DNA of 64,000 nt from an uncultured Bacilli bacterium (GCA_934168245.1 CAKPMY010000002.1:1-64000); one strand, 5' to 3'; counted from the first letter of the stretch, positions 33,069 to 42,212 are shown. Program-made: numbers and translations. Notes: a model not told the origin generated them from the sequence alone.

Positions 33069-34199
33069 CTACTTATCTCTTCTTGGCGGTAATGGTGGAA
33101 TTACCTTTCTCTTTTCTTTATTTCTTACCGGTACACCATCACTATTTTTATCTCTTCTAGGTGGCAATGGCACAACACTCACACTAGTTCTATCTCCTCT
33201 TACTGGTAATGGTCTAACATAATTACTTTCTTCATTCCCACTATTTCTTTCACGATCAGAATGTTCAATTTCTGAATAACTTTTATTTAAAAAAGCCTTT
33301 CCATTTAACCCAAAATTAATATCATAATATAATCTAGTACCATCTTCAAAATAAACTTCATTCCATTCATGCCCAGTTTTTCCATGCATACCACTAACTA
33401 AATAACAATTAATATTAAAATATCTATTGCTTAATAAACTCTTAAATAATCTTGCTCTACCTGTACAAACACCCTTACCAGTTTGATATGTTGCAATCGG
33501 ATCTGAATGTTCAATACTAATAGGCCATTCCGTTCCATTAACAGTTCTACTACCTGCAAACTCCGTATTATTTTTTATCCATCTAAAAACATTGAAACAT
33601 TTAACTTTATCATCCATCTTTTCAAAAGAATCACCATACTTAGCATAAAAATCAAAAACAATACTCTCTAACTCTGTGGCTCTATTAAAAGAATCTTTAT
33701 CAAGTTTACCAATTACCCTATAAAAATCTGCCTCACTTCTTCTTAATAACCACCAATCAAAATCATTTTCTCCAAAATAATGACTCTTTGACATAGCACA
33801 TGTATTAGAAATCTTAACATTTTTAGGTAAATCCCATAACGAAATATTATCTTTTATTCTTATATGCATATTTGTAACATCTATAACAATATTTTTATTA
33901 CTTTTCTTATGTGAAAAAGACTCAAGTAATAAATTCAATCCCGTTATATTGAATGTTCCTCCTAAATTAAATATTACTTTTACTCCATCTGGCAATGCAT
34001 TAACATGATCAATAATAGTATCTGGTATTAACTGATTATCATCAGGACTAGTAATAATTAATGTATCTTCTCCTGCTACATACCTATACTTAATACCATA
34101 AATATCCATCCAACTATTAACACCTGCTCGTTCATGTTTCAAACGATGAATATCATCTCTAAATGGATACTTAATTTTTTCTACTCTAATATCATCCAT
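33069..34199 (-). CDS. Transglutaminase-like protein with proline-rich tail
   Basis: A 376-residue protein with a papain-like transglutaminase core: TGKGVCTGRARLFKSLLSN (Cys nucleophile), GKTGHEWNEVYFEDG (His) and LYYDINFG (Asp). The N-terminal 200 residues are strand-rich with a leucine-repeat feel (DTIIDHVNALPDGVKVIFN). The last 50 residues are unusual, with three proline-rich motifs: RPLPVRGDR, VPLPPRRDK and PPLPPRRDK. No signal peptide is seen. The start at 34199 follows GGGGAG; an ATG 13 codons upstream has no site. It could be a protease or crosslinking enzyme; the targets are unknown. Confidence 0.78.
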   Translation of the reverse strand: MDDIRVEKIKYPFRDDIHRLKHERAGVNSWMDIYGIKYRYVAGEDTLIITSPDDNQLIPDTIIDHVNALPDGVKVIFNLGGTFNITGLNLLLESFSHKKSNKNIVIDVTNMHIRIKDNISLWDLPKNVKISNTCAMSKSHYFGENDFDWWLLRRSEADFYRVIGKLDKDSFNRATELESIVFDFYAKYGDSFEKMDDKVKCFNVFRWIKNNTEFAGSRTVNGTEWPISIEHSDPIATYQTGKGVCTGRARLFKSLLSNRYFNINCYLVSGMHGKTGHEWNEVYFEDGTRLYYDINFGLNGKAFLNKSYSEIEHSDRERNSGNEESNYVRPLPVRGDRTSVSVVPLPPRRDKNSDGVPVRNKEKRKVIPPLPPRRDK

Positions 34200-34257
34200 T
34201 CCAAACTCCCCTTCCAAGTCAGCTACATATTCTAACATAAAAGACTTTATTTTTCAA

Positions 34258-34286
34258 TAGAAAAAGGATTCTAAAAACGAATCCTC
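34258..34286 (-). terminator. Intrinsic terminator after glyS
   Basis: The minus-strand stem AGGATTC/GAATCCT plus TTTTTC tail overlaps the final codons of glyS. Confidence 0.75.
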
Positions 34287-35650
34287 TCTTCTATATAATT
34301 AACTAACTCATCTATTTTTAATGTAACTTGTTCCATTGTATCTCTATCTCTTACTGTTATTGTATTATTATTTATTGTTTCTTCATCTATAGTAACACAG
34401 AAAGGTGTACCACAAGCATCTGCTCTTCTATATCTCTTACCAATAGAACCAGACTCATCATAACTAGTCATAAAGTTTTTAGCAAGCATATTATAAACTT
34501 CTAGTGCTTTCTCACTATGATACTTTTTCGCAAGTGGTAAAACACTAACTTTATATGGAGCCAAAGCCGGATTAATCTTTAAAACCTCTCTAGTATCATT
34601 TTCTAACTCTTCTTCATAATAAGAATCAGCAAGTATTGCAAGTAGTAATCTATCAACACCAACAGATGGCTCTATAACATATGGTAAATATTTTTCATTT
34701 GTTTCTGGATCAAGATATTTTAAATCTGTCTTAGAATGTTTTTCATGAACAGATAAATCATAATCAGTTCTATCAGCAATTCCCCATAATTCTCCCCATC
34801 CCATTGGGTATTTATATTCAACATCAGTAGTAGCCTTACTATAGAATGATAACTCTTCTTTTTCATGATCTCTATATCTTAAATTTTCTGCCTTAAGACC
34901 TAAATCCTCTAAAAAGTCTAAGCAATATTTTTTCCAATAACTAAACCATTCTAAATCCGTACCTGGTTTACAGAAAAATTCTAATTCCATTTGCTCAAAC
35001 TCACGAGTTCTAAAAATAAAATTACCTGGAGTTATCTCATTTCTAAAAGCCTTACCCGTTTGTCCTATACCAAATGGAACTTTTGCTCTCATTGAACGAC
35101 AAACATTATTAAAGTTAACAAATATACCTTGAGCAGTTTCACCACGTAAATATACTTTACTTTTAGCATCATCTGTAACACCCATATGAGTCTCAAATAA
35201 TAAGTTAAATTGTCTTATCGGTGTAAAATCACTCTTACCACAATTTGGACAAACTATATTATGTACTTTAATATATTCTTCTAACTTTTCATTACTCCAA
35301 CCATCACCAGTTTCTGCTCCATGAGTAAACTCTTCTATAAGTTTATCTGCTCTATGTCTTGTCTTACACTTTCTACAATCAATTAATGGATCTGCAAAAC
35401 TCGCAACATGTCCAGATGCAACCCAAACCTCAGGATTCATTAATATTGCGGCATCAAGACCATAGTTATATCTATTTTCTTGAATAAATCTTTTCCACCA
35501 ACATCTTTTAATATTTTCTTTTAACTCTTTACCTAATGGACCATAATCCCAAGTATTCGCAAGACCTCCATATATTTCACTTCCTTGAAATATAAATCCA
35601 TACTGTTTACAATAGGCAACCAATTTTTCCATAGTTAATTCATTTTTCAT
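34271..35650 (-). CDS. glyS: Glycyl-tRNA synthetase (single-chain, class II)
   Basis: A 459-residue dimeric-type GlyRS. FIFQGSEIYGGLANTWDYGP and GKELKENIKRCWWKRFI are the motif 1 region; KVPFGIGQTGKAFRNEITPG and FRTREFEQMELEFF are motif 2; VIEPSVGVDRLLLAIL is motif 3; and an anticodon-binding domain begins after residue 360 (YKVSVLPLAKKYHSEKAL). A zinc-binding pair (CRKC, CPNCG) is present. It is regulated by a glycine T-box at 36510-36650. It overlaps the upstream gene by 4 bases (ATGA). Confidence 0.97.
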   Translation of the reverse strand: MKNELTMEKLVAYCKQYGFIFQGSEIYGGLANTWDYGPLGKELKENIKRCWWKRFIQENRYNYGLDAAILMNPEVWVASGHVASFADPLIDCRKCKTRHRADKLIEEFTHGAETGDGWSNEKLEEYIKVHNIVCPNCGKSDFTPIRQFNLLFETHMGVTDDAKSKVYLRGETAQGIFVNFNNVCRSMRAKVPFGIGQTGKAFRNEITPGNFIFRTREFEQMELEFFCKPGTDLEWFSYWKKYCLDFLEDLGLKAENLRYRDHEKEELSFYSKATTDVEYKYPMGWGELWGIADRTDYDLSVHEKHSKTDLKYLDPETNEKYLPYVIEPSVGVDRLLLAILADSYYEEELENDTREVLKINPALAPYKVSVLPLAKKYHSEKALEVYNMLAKNFMTSYDESGSIGKRYRRADACGTPFCVTIDEETINNNTITVRDRDTMEQVTLKIDELVNYIEERIRF

Positions 35651-36402
35651 TTAAACTCCTCCAATCTTAACTGTTTTGGTCTATCTACACTTTCTTTACT
35701 AAATTCTTCATTATGTTCAATTACCAAAGTCTCAATAACTGGTAACAAATCTTTAGAAACTCTAACTCTAGGAGCCCCATAATCGACATAATCTGAAGCC
35801 GTATCTACTTTTCTTAAAAATGATACATTAAACACATTCATTCCATCCAATGCATCTTCTCTAGTAATTGCTGCTTCTCCATCTGGAAGCATATTACTAA
35901 AAACATCAATTAAAAATCCCTTCTCATTTTCATTAACTTTCCCATCAAATGCTGATATATAAAATCTACAACTCTTACTATCTTCAATATATCCCGTCGA
36001 ATCAAATGAAGATAAAAACTCTACTTGTGTTTCATAAAAGTTTCTACTATCTAAAAACTTCCCTCGATCTTCTCTATATTTACCATAAATCTTATCTATA
36101 ACATCATTTCCCATTTTCCTAGCAATTCTAAGCGTAGTCCCATCAACACTACCAATCTGATATGCTGTATTACAAAATACAATCTTCGAAACAGAAGAAA
36201 CAGTATGATTTTCCAAATAATAATCAATAATTCTTCTTCTCTTCTCCTCATCATTTAATTCTTTAAGACTATCTATAAAAGACACTTCACTAGGAATTAC
36301 CTGATACTTACTCTTATTCCCTTTAACAACAATCTCATTATAATTAATAGTTATATTACTATAATCATTTCTATCTAAATATTTAGACCCTACAATTCTC
36401 AT
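35647..36402 (-). CDS. Hypothetical protein co-transcribed with glyS
   Basis: A protein of 251 residues that I do not recognise. It starts MRIVGSKYLDRND and has mixed helices and strands, with no signal peptide or membrane segment. The start at 36402 is chosen because AAGGG lies 8 nt upstream. A second ATG at 36486 gives a longer reading whose N-terminus repeats MRIVG-x-x-Y, as if the start region had been duplicated. It lies between the glycine T-box and glyS and overlaps glyS by 4 bases, so it should respond to uncharged tRNA-Gly together with the synthetase. The role is unknown. Confidence 0.65.
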   Translation of the reverse strand: MRIVGSKYLDRNDYSNITINYNEIVVKGNKSKYQVIPSEVSFIDSLKELNDEEKRRRIIDYYLENHTVSSVSKIVFCNTAYQIGSVDGTTLRIARKMGNDVIDKIYGKYREDRGKFLDSRNFYETQVEFLSSFDSTGYIEDSKSCRFYISAFDGKVNENEKGFLIDVFSNMLPDGEAAITREDALDGMNVFNVSFLRKVDTASDYVDYGAPRVRVSKDLLPVIETLVIEHNEEFSKESVDRPKQLRLEEFK

Positions 36403-36509
36403 GTCATCATCCCTTCTTGTTACATCATCACCTCTTGTTATATAATAATGTGCTTTTTTAAAATATTGTAATCCTACAATCCTCATGCTATTATCATCAC
36501 CACCTATAA

Positions 36510-36650
36510 AATAAAAAAACTCCTAGAATAACGTAAGGACGAATATAAATCCGCGGTTCCACCTTACTTATTCTAGAAGAATCATCTCTAATACTATACT
36601 GCTCCGAGTTCGCCACGCTCATCATCACACATATAAATCTAATATACTCA
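36510..36650 (-). promoter_or_regulatory. T-box leader (glycine)
   Basis: On the minus strand AAGGTGGAACCGCGG is the conserved T-box sequence. It is followed by the terminator CCTTACGTTATTCTAG and a T run pairing with CTAGAATAAGTAAGG. Upstream, GTGGCGAACTC offers a GGC (Gly) specifier. It controls the gene at 35647 and glyS. Confidence 0.88.
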
Positions 36651-36672
36651 TATCACTAAAAAAAGTCAATAA

Positions 36673-37419
36673 CTAACAATTAAGTTGATTAATTTTTTTT
36701 ATAAAATCCTTACTCTTCAAATATAATCCCGTATATTTTTCATAATACCCATCTAAAAACTGATTAATTTCCTTAGTTACTAAATCAGATACCTCTAACT
36801 TACTAATATTTTTAATATCTACATAATAATACATCCTAATCATCTTAATAGTCTTCTCACTAACAAGACCTTCATTACTGTAACAATTCCTACAAATGTA
36901 GCCAAATGAGTCTACATTTAAAGTAACAATACCCTTATCACTACCACACTTACTACAACAATCTATATAAGGTTTAACTCCTAAAAAGTCTAGTAGTTTT
37001 AACTCTAAAATATTTGTAAGAACAATCGGACTAAATCCCTCTTCTAATTTATTTAAAGAGTCTCTAAGTAAAGGAAAAATCTCCACATCATCATTTTGTT
37101 TAACTACTTGTAAAACTAAATCTATCATAAAAGATGCATAACTAACTCTCTCTAAATCCATAAGTATCTTTGAATAAGAATTAATCAAATCAACTGTAAT
37201 TAAAGTCGATAGCCCATTCTCCTTATAGTAAACATGAAAAGTACCATAAACTAACTTTCTACTAACTCCTCTAAGTTTACTCTTAATATTTCTACATCCT
37301 TTAGACATAATCCCAATAAGTCCATACTTATCTGTTAAAACATTAAGTATCTTACTAGACTCACTATAATTAGTCTCACTTAAAACAATTCCTTCAAAAC
37401 TCTCTATCTTCAAAATCAA
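36673..37419 (-). CDS. recO: DNA repair protein RecO
   Basis: A 248-residue RecO, which loads RecA with RecR at gaps. The N-terminal OB domain (FEGIVLSETNYSESSKILNV, LIGIMSKGCRNIKSKLRG) and the four-Cys zinc motif (DCCSKCGSD and YICRNC) are both present. The start codon is TTG at 37419 or the next TTG at 37413; the first overlaps the yqzL stop (TGATTG), implying coupled translation. It is located after era and yqzL, as in Bacillus. Confidence 0.93.
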   Translation of the reverse strand: MILKIESFEGIVLSETNYSESSKILNVLTDKYGLIGIMSKGCRNIKSKLRGVSRKLVYGTFHVYYKENGLSTLITVDLINSYSKILMDLERVSYASFMIDLVLQVVKQNDDVEIFPLLRDSLNKLEEGFSPIVLTNILELKLLDFLGVKPYIDCCSKCGSDKGIVTLNVDSFGYICRNCYSNEGLVSEKTIKMIRMYYYVDIKNISKLEVSDLVTKEINQFLDGYYEKYTGLYLKSKDFIKKINQLNC

Positions 37420-37503
37420 TCACTTCTTCTTTACTTGTTGTAACAAATTATAATACTTTATATCTCCTGTTTTTCTAAATAAATCCCAAAGTATCTTATC
37501 CAT
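37420..37503 (-). CDS. yqzL: YqzL family small protein
   Basis: A 27-residue protein (MDKILWDLFRKTGDIKYYNL and a basic end) that matches the YqzL family: short peptides with a W-x-x-F-x-x-T-G-x-I-x-x-Y pattern, encoded directly upstream of recO in Bacillota. AGAGGTGA lies 5 nt before the ATG. The family's function is unknown. The stop overlaps the recO start. Confidence 0.85.
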   Translation of the reverse strand: MDKILWDLFRKTGDIKYYNLLQQVKKK

Positions 37504-37556
37504 AAAAATCACCTCTATTAATATAGTGATGATTTTTAATATTTCTTATACAAATT

Positions 37557-38447
37557 TTAAATATCTTCTTCTTTTAATCCTAATTCTAAAAAGTATTTTT
37601 CTTGATCTCGCCAATTCTTTAAAGTTTTAACATAAGTCTCTAAAAATACTTTCTTACCTAAAAACTTCTCCATATCAAGTCTTGCTCTAGTACCAATTTC
37701 TTTTAGCATTTGCCCATTCTTTCCAATAATTATCTTCTTTATATTATCTCTATCAACAACTACTAATACTTGAATATGAACAGTCTTTTCATCTTCTTCA
37801 TAGTTCTCAACGTAACAAGTAACAGTATGTGGAATTTCATCATGTGTAAGTTCTAATATCTTCTCTCTTACAAATTCCCCCATAATAAACTTTGTCGTTA
37901 CATTAGTAAGATCTTCTTCTGAGTATACTGCCTCCATCTCTGGTAAATATTTCTTTATACACTCAATTAGTACTGAAACATTATCATTCTTCATTGCAGA
38001 TATTGGAATAATCTCTTTAAAATCATATAACTCTTTTAATTCATTAATTCTCTCTAACAATACTTTCTTATCTTTAACTAAATCAATTTTATTTAGTAAT
38101 AAGAACACATTAGCATCTTTTTCTTTTATCCTATCTAAGATAAATTGATCTCCCTTACCAAATCCTTTAGAAATATCTGTCAAGAATAAAATAACGTCTA
38201 CTCCTTCAGTATAAGTATAAGCCTTCTTATTCATTAAAGTACCTAACTTATTACTAGGTTTATGAATGCCTGGAGTATCTACAAATATTATTTGTGACTC
38301 CTCATCATTATAAATTCCCTCTATTATATTTCTCGTAGTACCAGACACATTAGAAGTAATAGCTAATTTCATTCCTAAAATACTATTAAGTAATGTACTT
38401 TTACCAACATTTGGTCTTCCTACTAAACTAACAAATCCACATTTCAT
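37557..38447 (-). CDS. era: GTPase Era
   Basis: A 296-residue Era, a GTPase needed for 16S rRNA 3'-end maturation and 30S assembly. The G domain has GRPNVGKSTL (G1), FVDTPGIHKP (G3) and LLNKIDLV (G4). The C-terminal KH domain has IIIGKNGQMLKEIGTRARLD. Length is normal. It overlaps cdd by 4 bases and lies in the conserved ybeY-dgkA-cdd-era-yqzL-recO order. Confidence 0.97.
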   Translation of the reverse strand: MKCGFVSLVGRPNVGKSTLLNSILGMKLAITSNVSGTTRNIIEGIYNDEESQIIFVDTPGIHKPSNKLGTLMNKKAYTYTEGVDVILFLTDISKGFGKGDQFILDRIKEKDANVFLLLNKIDLVKDKKVLLERINELKELYDFKEIIPISAMKNDNVSVLIECIKKYLPEMEAVYSEEDLTNVTTKFIMGEFVREKILELTHDEIPHTVTCYVENYEEDEKTVHIQVLVVVDRDNIKKIIIGKNGQMLKEIGTRARLDMEKFLGKKVFLETYVKTLKNWRDQEKYFLELGLKEEDI

Positions 38448-38830
38448 TTTAAATCATCACTTCCAAATGGATAAGGACAAATCTCTTCTACGGTATATTC
38501 CTTATATTCTCCTGTAGTTGCAAAACATCTAACAGTAGCATCCTTATCAAAAAACTCTGAAATTACTTGTCTACATACAAAACAAGGCATACCAATTTCT
38601 CCTGATGATACCATTACATTTAACTCTTTAAAGTCACCCTTTTTATACCCAGCACTAATAGCAGACACTATCGCACTTCTCTCCGCACAAATAGCCGCTC
38701 CATAACTAGCATTTTCTACATTTACTCCTCTAAACTCTGCTCCATCATTCATTACAATAATTGCTGAAACATAAAAGTTTGAATAAGGTGCATAACTATT
38801 CTTATGTAATTCTAATAATTTTTCTTTCAT
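38444..38830 (-). CDS. cdd: Cytidine deaminase
   Basis: A 128-residue homotetrameric-type cytidine deaminase of pyrimidine salvage. The metal site is complete: NASYGAAICAERSAI (Cys-Ala-Glu with the proton-shuttle Glu) and GEIGMPCFVCRQVISEF (P-C-x-x-C). Length is standard. It overlaps both neighbours by 4 bases, so it is translated as part of the dgkA-cdd-era unit. Confidence 0.96.
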   Translation of the reverse strand: MKEKLLELHKNSYAPYSNFYVSAIIVMNDGAEFRGVNVENASYGAAICAERSAIVSAISAGYKKGDFKELNVMVSSGEIGMPCFVCRQVISEFFDKDATVRCFATTGEYKEYTVEEICPYPFGSDDLK

Positions 38831-39240
38831 AATAACCCTCCAATAAAACTAATTAATTTAGGTACAAATATAATAAGTCCTATAATTGCTGAAATAATAG
38901 CCATCATTAATACTCCAGCACTCGCTGTATCTTTTGTAGCCTTTGCTAAAGGATGCACCTCAGGTGATGCTAAATCTACTAAATACTCAATTGAAGTATT
39001 AAAAAATTCAGCCATAAGTACTAATCCAATAAGTATTAAACAAACTAACCATTCCGTATAGCTAATCTTCAAAATAAAACCAAATATTATAACTAAAATC
39101 GCAATAATTGTATGTATCTTTAAATTTTGTTCTCCAACATATGCCTGTAACATACCTTCAAAGGCATATTTAAAACTATTAGTTAATCTCTTCTTATCAA
39201 ATTTTAATCCTTTAATTTTAATCTTATCTCGTGATACCAT
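38827..39240 (-). CDS. dgkA: Undecaprenol/diacylglycerol kinase
   Basis: A 137-residue integral membrane kinase of the DgkA family. Seen: SFKYAFEGMLQAYVGEQNLK (cytoplasmic amphipathic helix), LICLILIGLVLMAEFFNTSIE-like segment with the catalytic motif AEFFNTSIEYLVDL, and KATKDTASAGVLMMAIISAI; three membrane helices in all. In Gram-positives this family mainly phosphorylates undecaprenol to feed the cell-wall lipid carrier pool. It overlaps ybeY by 17 bases. Confidence 0.92.
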   Translation of the reverse strand: MVSRDKIKIKGLKFDKKRLTNSFKYAFEGMLQAYVGEQNLKIHTIIAILVIIFGFILKISYTEWLVCLILIGLVLMAEFFNTSIEYLVDLASPEVHPLAKATKDTASAGVLMMAIISAIIGLIIFVPKLISFIGGLL

Positions 39241-39673
39241 AACTACTTAATACCTCCTCTTGTTTAGCAAACATAACTTCTTCATCTTCCTTAGTCATAT
39301 GATCATAACCAAGTAAATGATAAAAACCATGTACTGCTAAAAAAGAAAGTTCTCTTAAAAGAGAATGCCCATACTCCTCTGCCTGTGCCATAGCCTTATC
39401 TATAGAAATATATATATCTCCTAAAACTCTCTCCTTAGTTGGCATAACAATACTATCTTCATCCTCTAATGCAAACGTAATAACATCAGTCTCTCTATCA
39501 ATATGTCTATAATTCTTATTTAACTCATGAATATAATTATTATCAACTATAATCAAATTAAAAGATGTATCAACTAACTTTTCCTTCTCGATTGCACTCA
39601 TCAATACTTTTTCTACTGTCTCTAACTCTTCTATCTCTCTATCAGTCTGGTTAAAAATACAAACACTACTCAT
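39224..39673 (-). CDS. ybeY: Endoribonuclease YbeY
   Basis: A 149-residue single-strand-specific RNase used in rRNA maturation and quality control. HELNKNYRHIDRETDVITFA is the conserved N-terminal region and LAVHGFYHLLGYDHMTKEDE contains the H-x-x-x-H-x-x-x-x-x-H zinc site. Length is standard. It stands in its usual place before dgkA-cdd-era. phoH, normally adjacent, is missing and a VanZ gene occupies the spot. Confidence 0.95.
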   Translation of the reverse strand: MSSVCIFNQTDREIEELETVEKVLMSAIEKEKLVDTSFNLIIVDNNYIHELNKNYRHIDRETDVITFALEDEDSIVMPTKERVLGDIYISIDKAMAQAEEYGHSLLRELSFLAVHGFYHLLGYDHMTKEDEEVMFAKQEEVLSSYGITR

Positions 39674-39682
39674 AACACCCTC

Positions 39683-40297
39683 CTAAAACAATACTACAAA
39701 TACTACACCACCTAAAAGTAATATAGAAAGTATATTTAAAAACCATTCATTCTTCAAAACCTTCGGAAACCTATCTCCAAATAAATCTATTATATGATAA
39801 ATATAAAATCCAATAGTACCACCTAACATATTTAGTATAATATCATCAACATCAAATACTCTTCCAATAACTAATTGCACAGTCTCAATAGAAATAGAAG
39901 TAATAGCCGTCAATATAAATGGTACTAATAATTTCTTATTATCTAAATAATAACTAATAAAGAATCCATACGGCAAAAACATAACCATATTGCCAACTAC
40001 GTTCTTAAAAAATAAACGACTGCCCATATTATAACGCAATATTTCTTTAAAAGGAATAAAATTATTACTAGACCAAGTAACATCATCTTGAAAAGTAACA
40101 ACTTGGAATAAACACATGATATATATTAAGAATGCTAAACTGAGTAATTCTTTATATATTACAAACTTTTTCTTATTCTTAATCAAATAACTAATTCTTA
40201 AACTCGCTATAACAACACACGAAATCAACACCATTGGCCAAGTAATATCTATAACTCCATGTAATGTATTGGTAATTGGTTCTAACACTAGTATCAC
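39683..40297 (-). CDS. VanZ family membrane protein
   Basis: A 204-residue protein with five or so membrane helices and the VanZ signature: FKNVVGNMVMFLPYGFFISY, ISIETVQLVIGRVFDVDDII and NMLGGTIGFYIYHII. VanZ-like proteins are linked to teicoplanin resistance or envelope roles, but most have no known activity. It is inserted between yqfD (4-base overlap) and ybeY, where phoH stands in Bacillus, and so may belong to the sporulation/envelope part of the operon. Confidence 0.85.
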   Translation of the reverse strand: MILVLEPITNTLHGVIDITWPMVLISCVVIASLRISYLIKNKKKFVIYKELLSLAFLIYIMCLFQVVTFQDDVTWSSNNFIPFKEILRYNMGSRLFFKNVVGNMVMFLPYGFFISYYLDNKKLLVPFILTAITSISIETVQLVIGRVFDVDDIILNMLGGTIGFYIYHIIDLFGDRFPKVLKNEWFLNILSILLLGGVVFVVLF

Positions 40298-41442
40298 TCT
40301 CCTGGTACAATTTCACTATATTCTAAATAATCCGTAATATCTTCTTTTACTTTAAAAAACACTTCTATTATTATTTTACTATTTTTTTGATACTTTTTCA
40401 AAACTTTTTTCCCTACTATCTCACTATCTGCACCAATCCTATCATTTAACTTCGTAGTTGCTAAAACTAAAGCATCATCAACTACATTATCAAGTGTATA
40501 ATTCTTCTCTATAACATTAGTTTCTAAATAACTAGAAAAGTTTATTCTAATTGGTAATATCATCAAATCAACTAAAGAAAACGACTCTCTCTGATAAGTT
40601 TTAAATTTCGAAAAAAGCGTATATTTATTTTCCAAAAACTCTAACTCCAACTGTCTTTTAACTTTACCAGTTACATTTTCTTCTCTATACTTAACAGGCA
40701 TTTCTAAAAATACTTTATACCAGACTTCTCCATATACCCTCCCAGTCGCACACTTCTGTTTAACAATATCTTCTTTATTATGAATAATTCCAGATATTAA
40801 AATATCTCCCTTTTTAACATAATCTAACTTCTTCTTAACTATTTCCCCTTCTTCTGCCTCAATCGATAATATCATGGCATCTTTCTTAGCCACTACATTT
40901 CTTCTTATACACTCACTATTATCCTTATTTTTCTTTCTTTGCTCAACTCTAACTACATACTTAGTCCCCACTTCTTCTATCTCTAACCATTCAATATCAT
41001 TATCTTCTTCCTCTAATATCTTACTAACTATTTTTTCTTTCTCCAAAAAACTAACTTTAAAATTATATTTTCTAATCCCATACTTCTCTAAATCATTATA
41101 AACAATCTCTCTAATATAAGGATTACTATGTATAACTTCCACACCAAATATAACCCTACTAAGTACTATATTAATAATTACTCCAATACCTAAACAAATA
41201 AAAAATACTAAGTACTTCTTAAGTAAATATTCAATCTTAGCCATCCCATATCTATTAACAACATCTATTTTATAACTAGTCTTAATCTTTCCTACTTTTT
41301 CTAATCCTTCCTCATCAACCACTACATAAATATATTTACGCTTTTCTACTAAGTCGTATATATTAATTCTATTTCTAATTAATTTCTTAACAAAATAACT
41401 AGGATTCTTTCCTCTAACAATAAGCCTATATCTTTTAATCAT
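40294..41442 (-). CDS. yqfD: Sporulation protein YqfD
   Basis: A 382-residue YqfD, made in the mother cell during sporulation in Bacillus. YRLIVRGKNPSYFVKKLIRN and IYDLVEKRKYIYVVVDEEGL match the family start; a membrane helix (about residues 90-110) follows; then GIRKYNFKVSFLEKEKIVSK and IEWLEIEEVGTKYVVRVEQR; and a C-terminal domain ending near VKEDITDYLEYSEIVPGE. The start at 41442 uses GAGGAG 5 nt upstream and overlaps yqfC by 8 bases. The exact job in spore formation is unknown in the family. Confidence 0.93.
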   Translation of the reverse strand: MIKRYRLIVRGKNPSYFVKKLIRNRINIYDLVEKRKYIYVVVDEEGLEKVGKIKTSYKIDVVNRYGMAKIEYLLKKYLVFFICLGIGVIINIVLSRVIFGVEVIHSNPYIREIVYNDLEKYGIRKYNFKVSFLEKEKIVSKILEEEDNDIEWLEIEEVGTKYVVRVEQRKKNKDNSECIRRNVVAKKDAMILSIEAEEGEIVKKKLDYVKKGDILISGIIHNKEDIVKQKCATGRVYGEVWYKVFLEMPVKYREENVTGKVKRQLELEFLENKYTLFSKFKTYQRESFSLVDLMILPIRINFSSYLETNVIEKNYTLDNVVDDALVLATTKLNDRIGADSEIVGKKVLKKYQKNSKIIIEVFFKVKEDITDYLEYSEIVPGE

Positions 41443-41674
41443 ATAACTCCTCAATAGTTAATATCTTCCCTGTAATCAATATTTCTTTATCTAATAATTT
41501 ATTAAGTACTAAATCTTCTCCCTTAATAACTATCAAGTTATTCCCATTATTAATAGATATTCTCTTATTATTTAATGTTAGTATCTCCAAATAATTAGTA
41601 ATATAAACTCTATCGCTAAAAAGAACTAATCTAAATTCATCATCTTTTATATACTCTCTTACTCTTTCAAACAT
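41435..41674 (-). CDS. yqfC: Sporulation protein YqfC
   Basis: A 79-residue protein of the YabP/YqfC family (RLVLFSDRVYITNYLEILTL, then VIKGEDLVLNKLLDKEILIT). In Bacillus yqfC is expressed in the mother cell under sigma E and is paired with yqfD, as here. The start at 41674 lies 8 nt after AGGTGA. A CATATACT box sits 5 nt before that site, the same layout as at gerM and gerE. It overlaps yqfD by 8 bases. Confidence 0.9.
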   Translation of the reverse strand: MFERVREYIKDDEFRLVLFSDRVYITNYLEILTLNNKRISINNGNNLIVIKGEDLVLNKLLDKEILITGKILTIEELYD

Positions 41675-41693
41675 AATACTCTTCACCTATAAA

Positions 41694-41701
41694 AGTATAT
41701 G
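41694..41701 (-). promoter_or_regulatory. Putative sporulation -10 box of yqfC (CATATACT)
   Basis: CATATACT lies exactly 5 nt upstream of AGGTGA (41683-41688). It fits the sigma E -10 consensus; a -35 is not evident. Confidence 0.5.
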
Positions 41702-41707
41702 TTTTTA

Positions 41708-41740
41708 AACAAAATAAAAGAAATGCAAAAAGCACTTCTA
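41708..41740 (-). terminator. Terminator after yqeY
   Basis: The stem AGAAGTGC/GCATTTCT and TTTATTTTG tail on the minus strand. It separates rpsU-yqeY from the sporulation genes. Confidence 0.65.
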
Positions 41741-42175
41741 GTTTAATTTTCCTTTAATTATATCACTAACTGTTCTCATATCAGTTTTACCTTTAAGTTT
41801 AGCATTTGCCTCTTTCATTACTTTACCCATATCTTTAATTCCTTCTGGTTTAACTTCTGCAAATATTTCTTCAATAATTTTATTTACTTCTTCTAAACTT
41901 AGTTGTTCTGGTAAATACTCTTCTAATATTTTGATTTCTTCTTGTGTTTTTTCAATTAAATCATTACGTCCTCCCTTTTCGAATTCTGTAATTGATTCTT
42001 TTCTCATTTTAATTTGTCTTTGAACTACTTCTGTCAATAATTCATCATTAATTTCTCTCTTACGATCGATATGTTCTTGATCCATTCCAGCCTTAACCAT
42101 TCTAATAACAGTTAATCTTTCTTTTTCTTTATTTTTCATGGCATCAATCATATCATTTTTTAATTTTTCTACCAT
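41738..42175 (-). CDS. yqeY: GatB/YqeY domain protein
   Basis: A 145-residue YqeY, a stand-alone relative of the tRNA-binding tail domain of amidotransferase subunit GatB. KNDMIDAMKNKEKERLTVIR, DELLTEVVQRQIKMRKESI, LIEKTQEEIKILEEYLPEQL and MGKVMKEANAKLKGKTDMRT are typical. The role is unclear but probably in tRNA or translation. It follows rpsU, as in Bacillus, and has its own TGGTATAAT box at 42195-42200. Confidence 0.93.
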   Translation of the reverse strand: MVEKLKNDMIDAMKNKEKERLTVIRMVKAGMDQEHIDRKREINDELLTEVVQRQIKMRKESITEFEKGGRNDLIEKTQEEIKILEEYLPEQLSLEEVNKIIEEIFAEVKPEGIKDMGKVMKEANAKLKGKTDMRTVSDIIKGKLN

Positions 42176-42212
42176 AAAATCATCTCCTTGTCTAATTATA
42201 CCATATTATATT

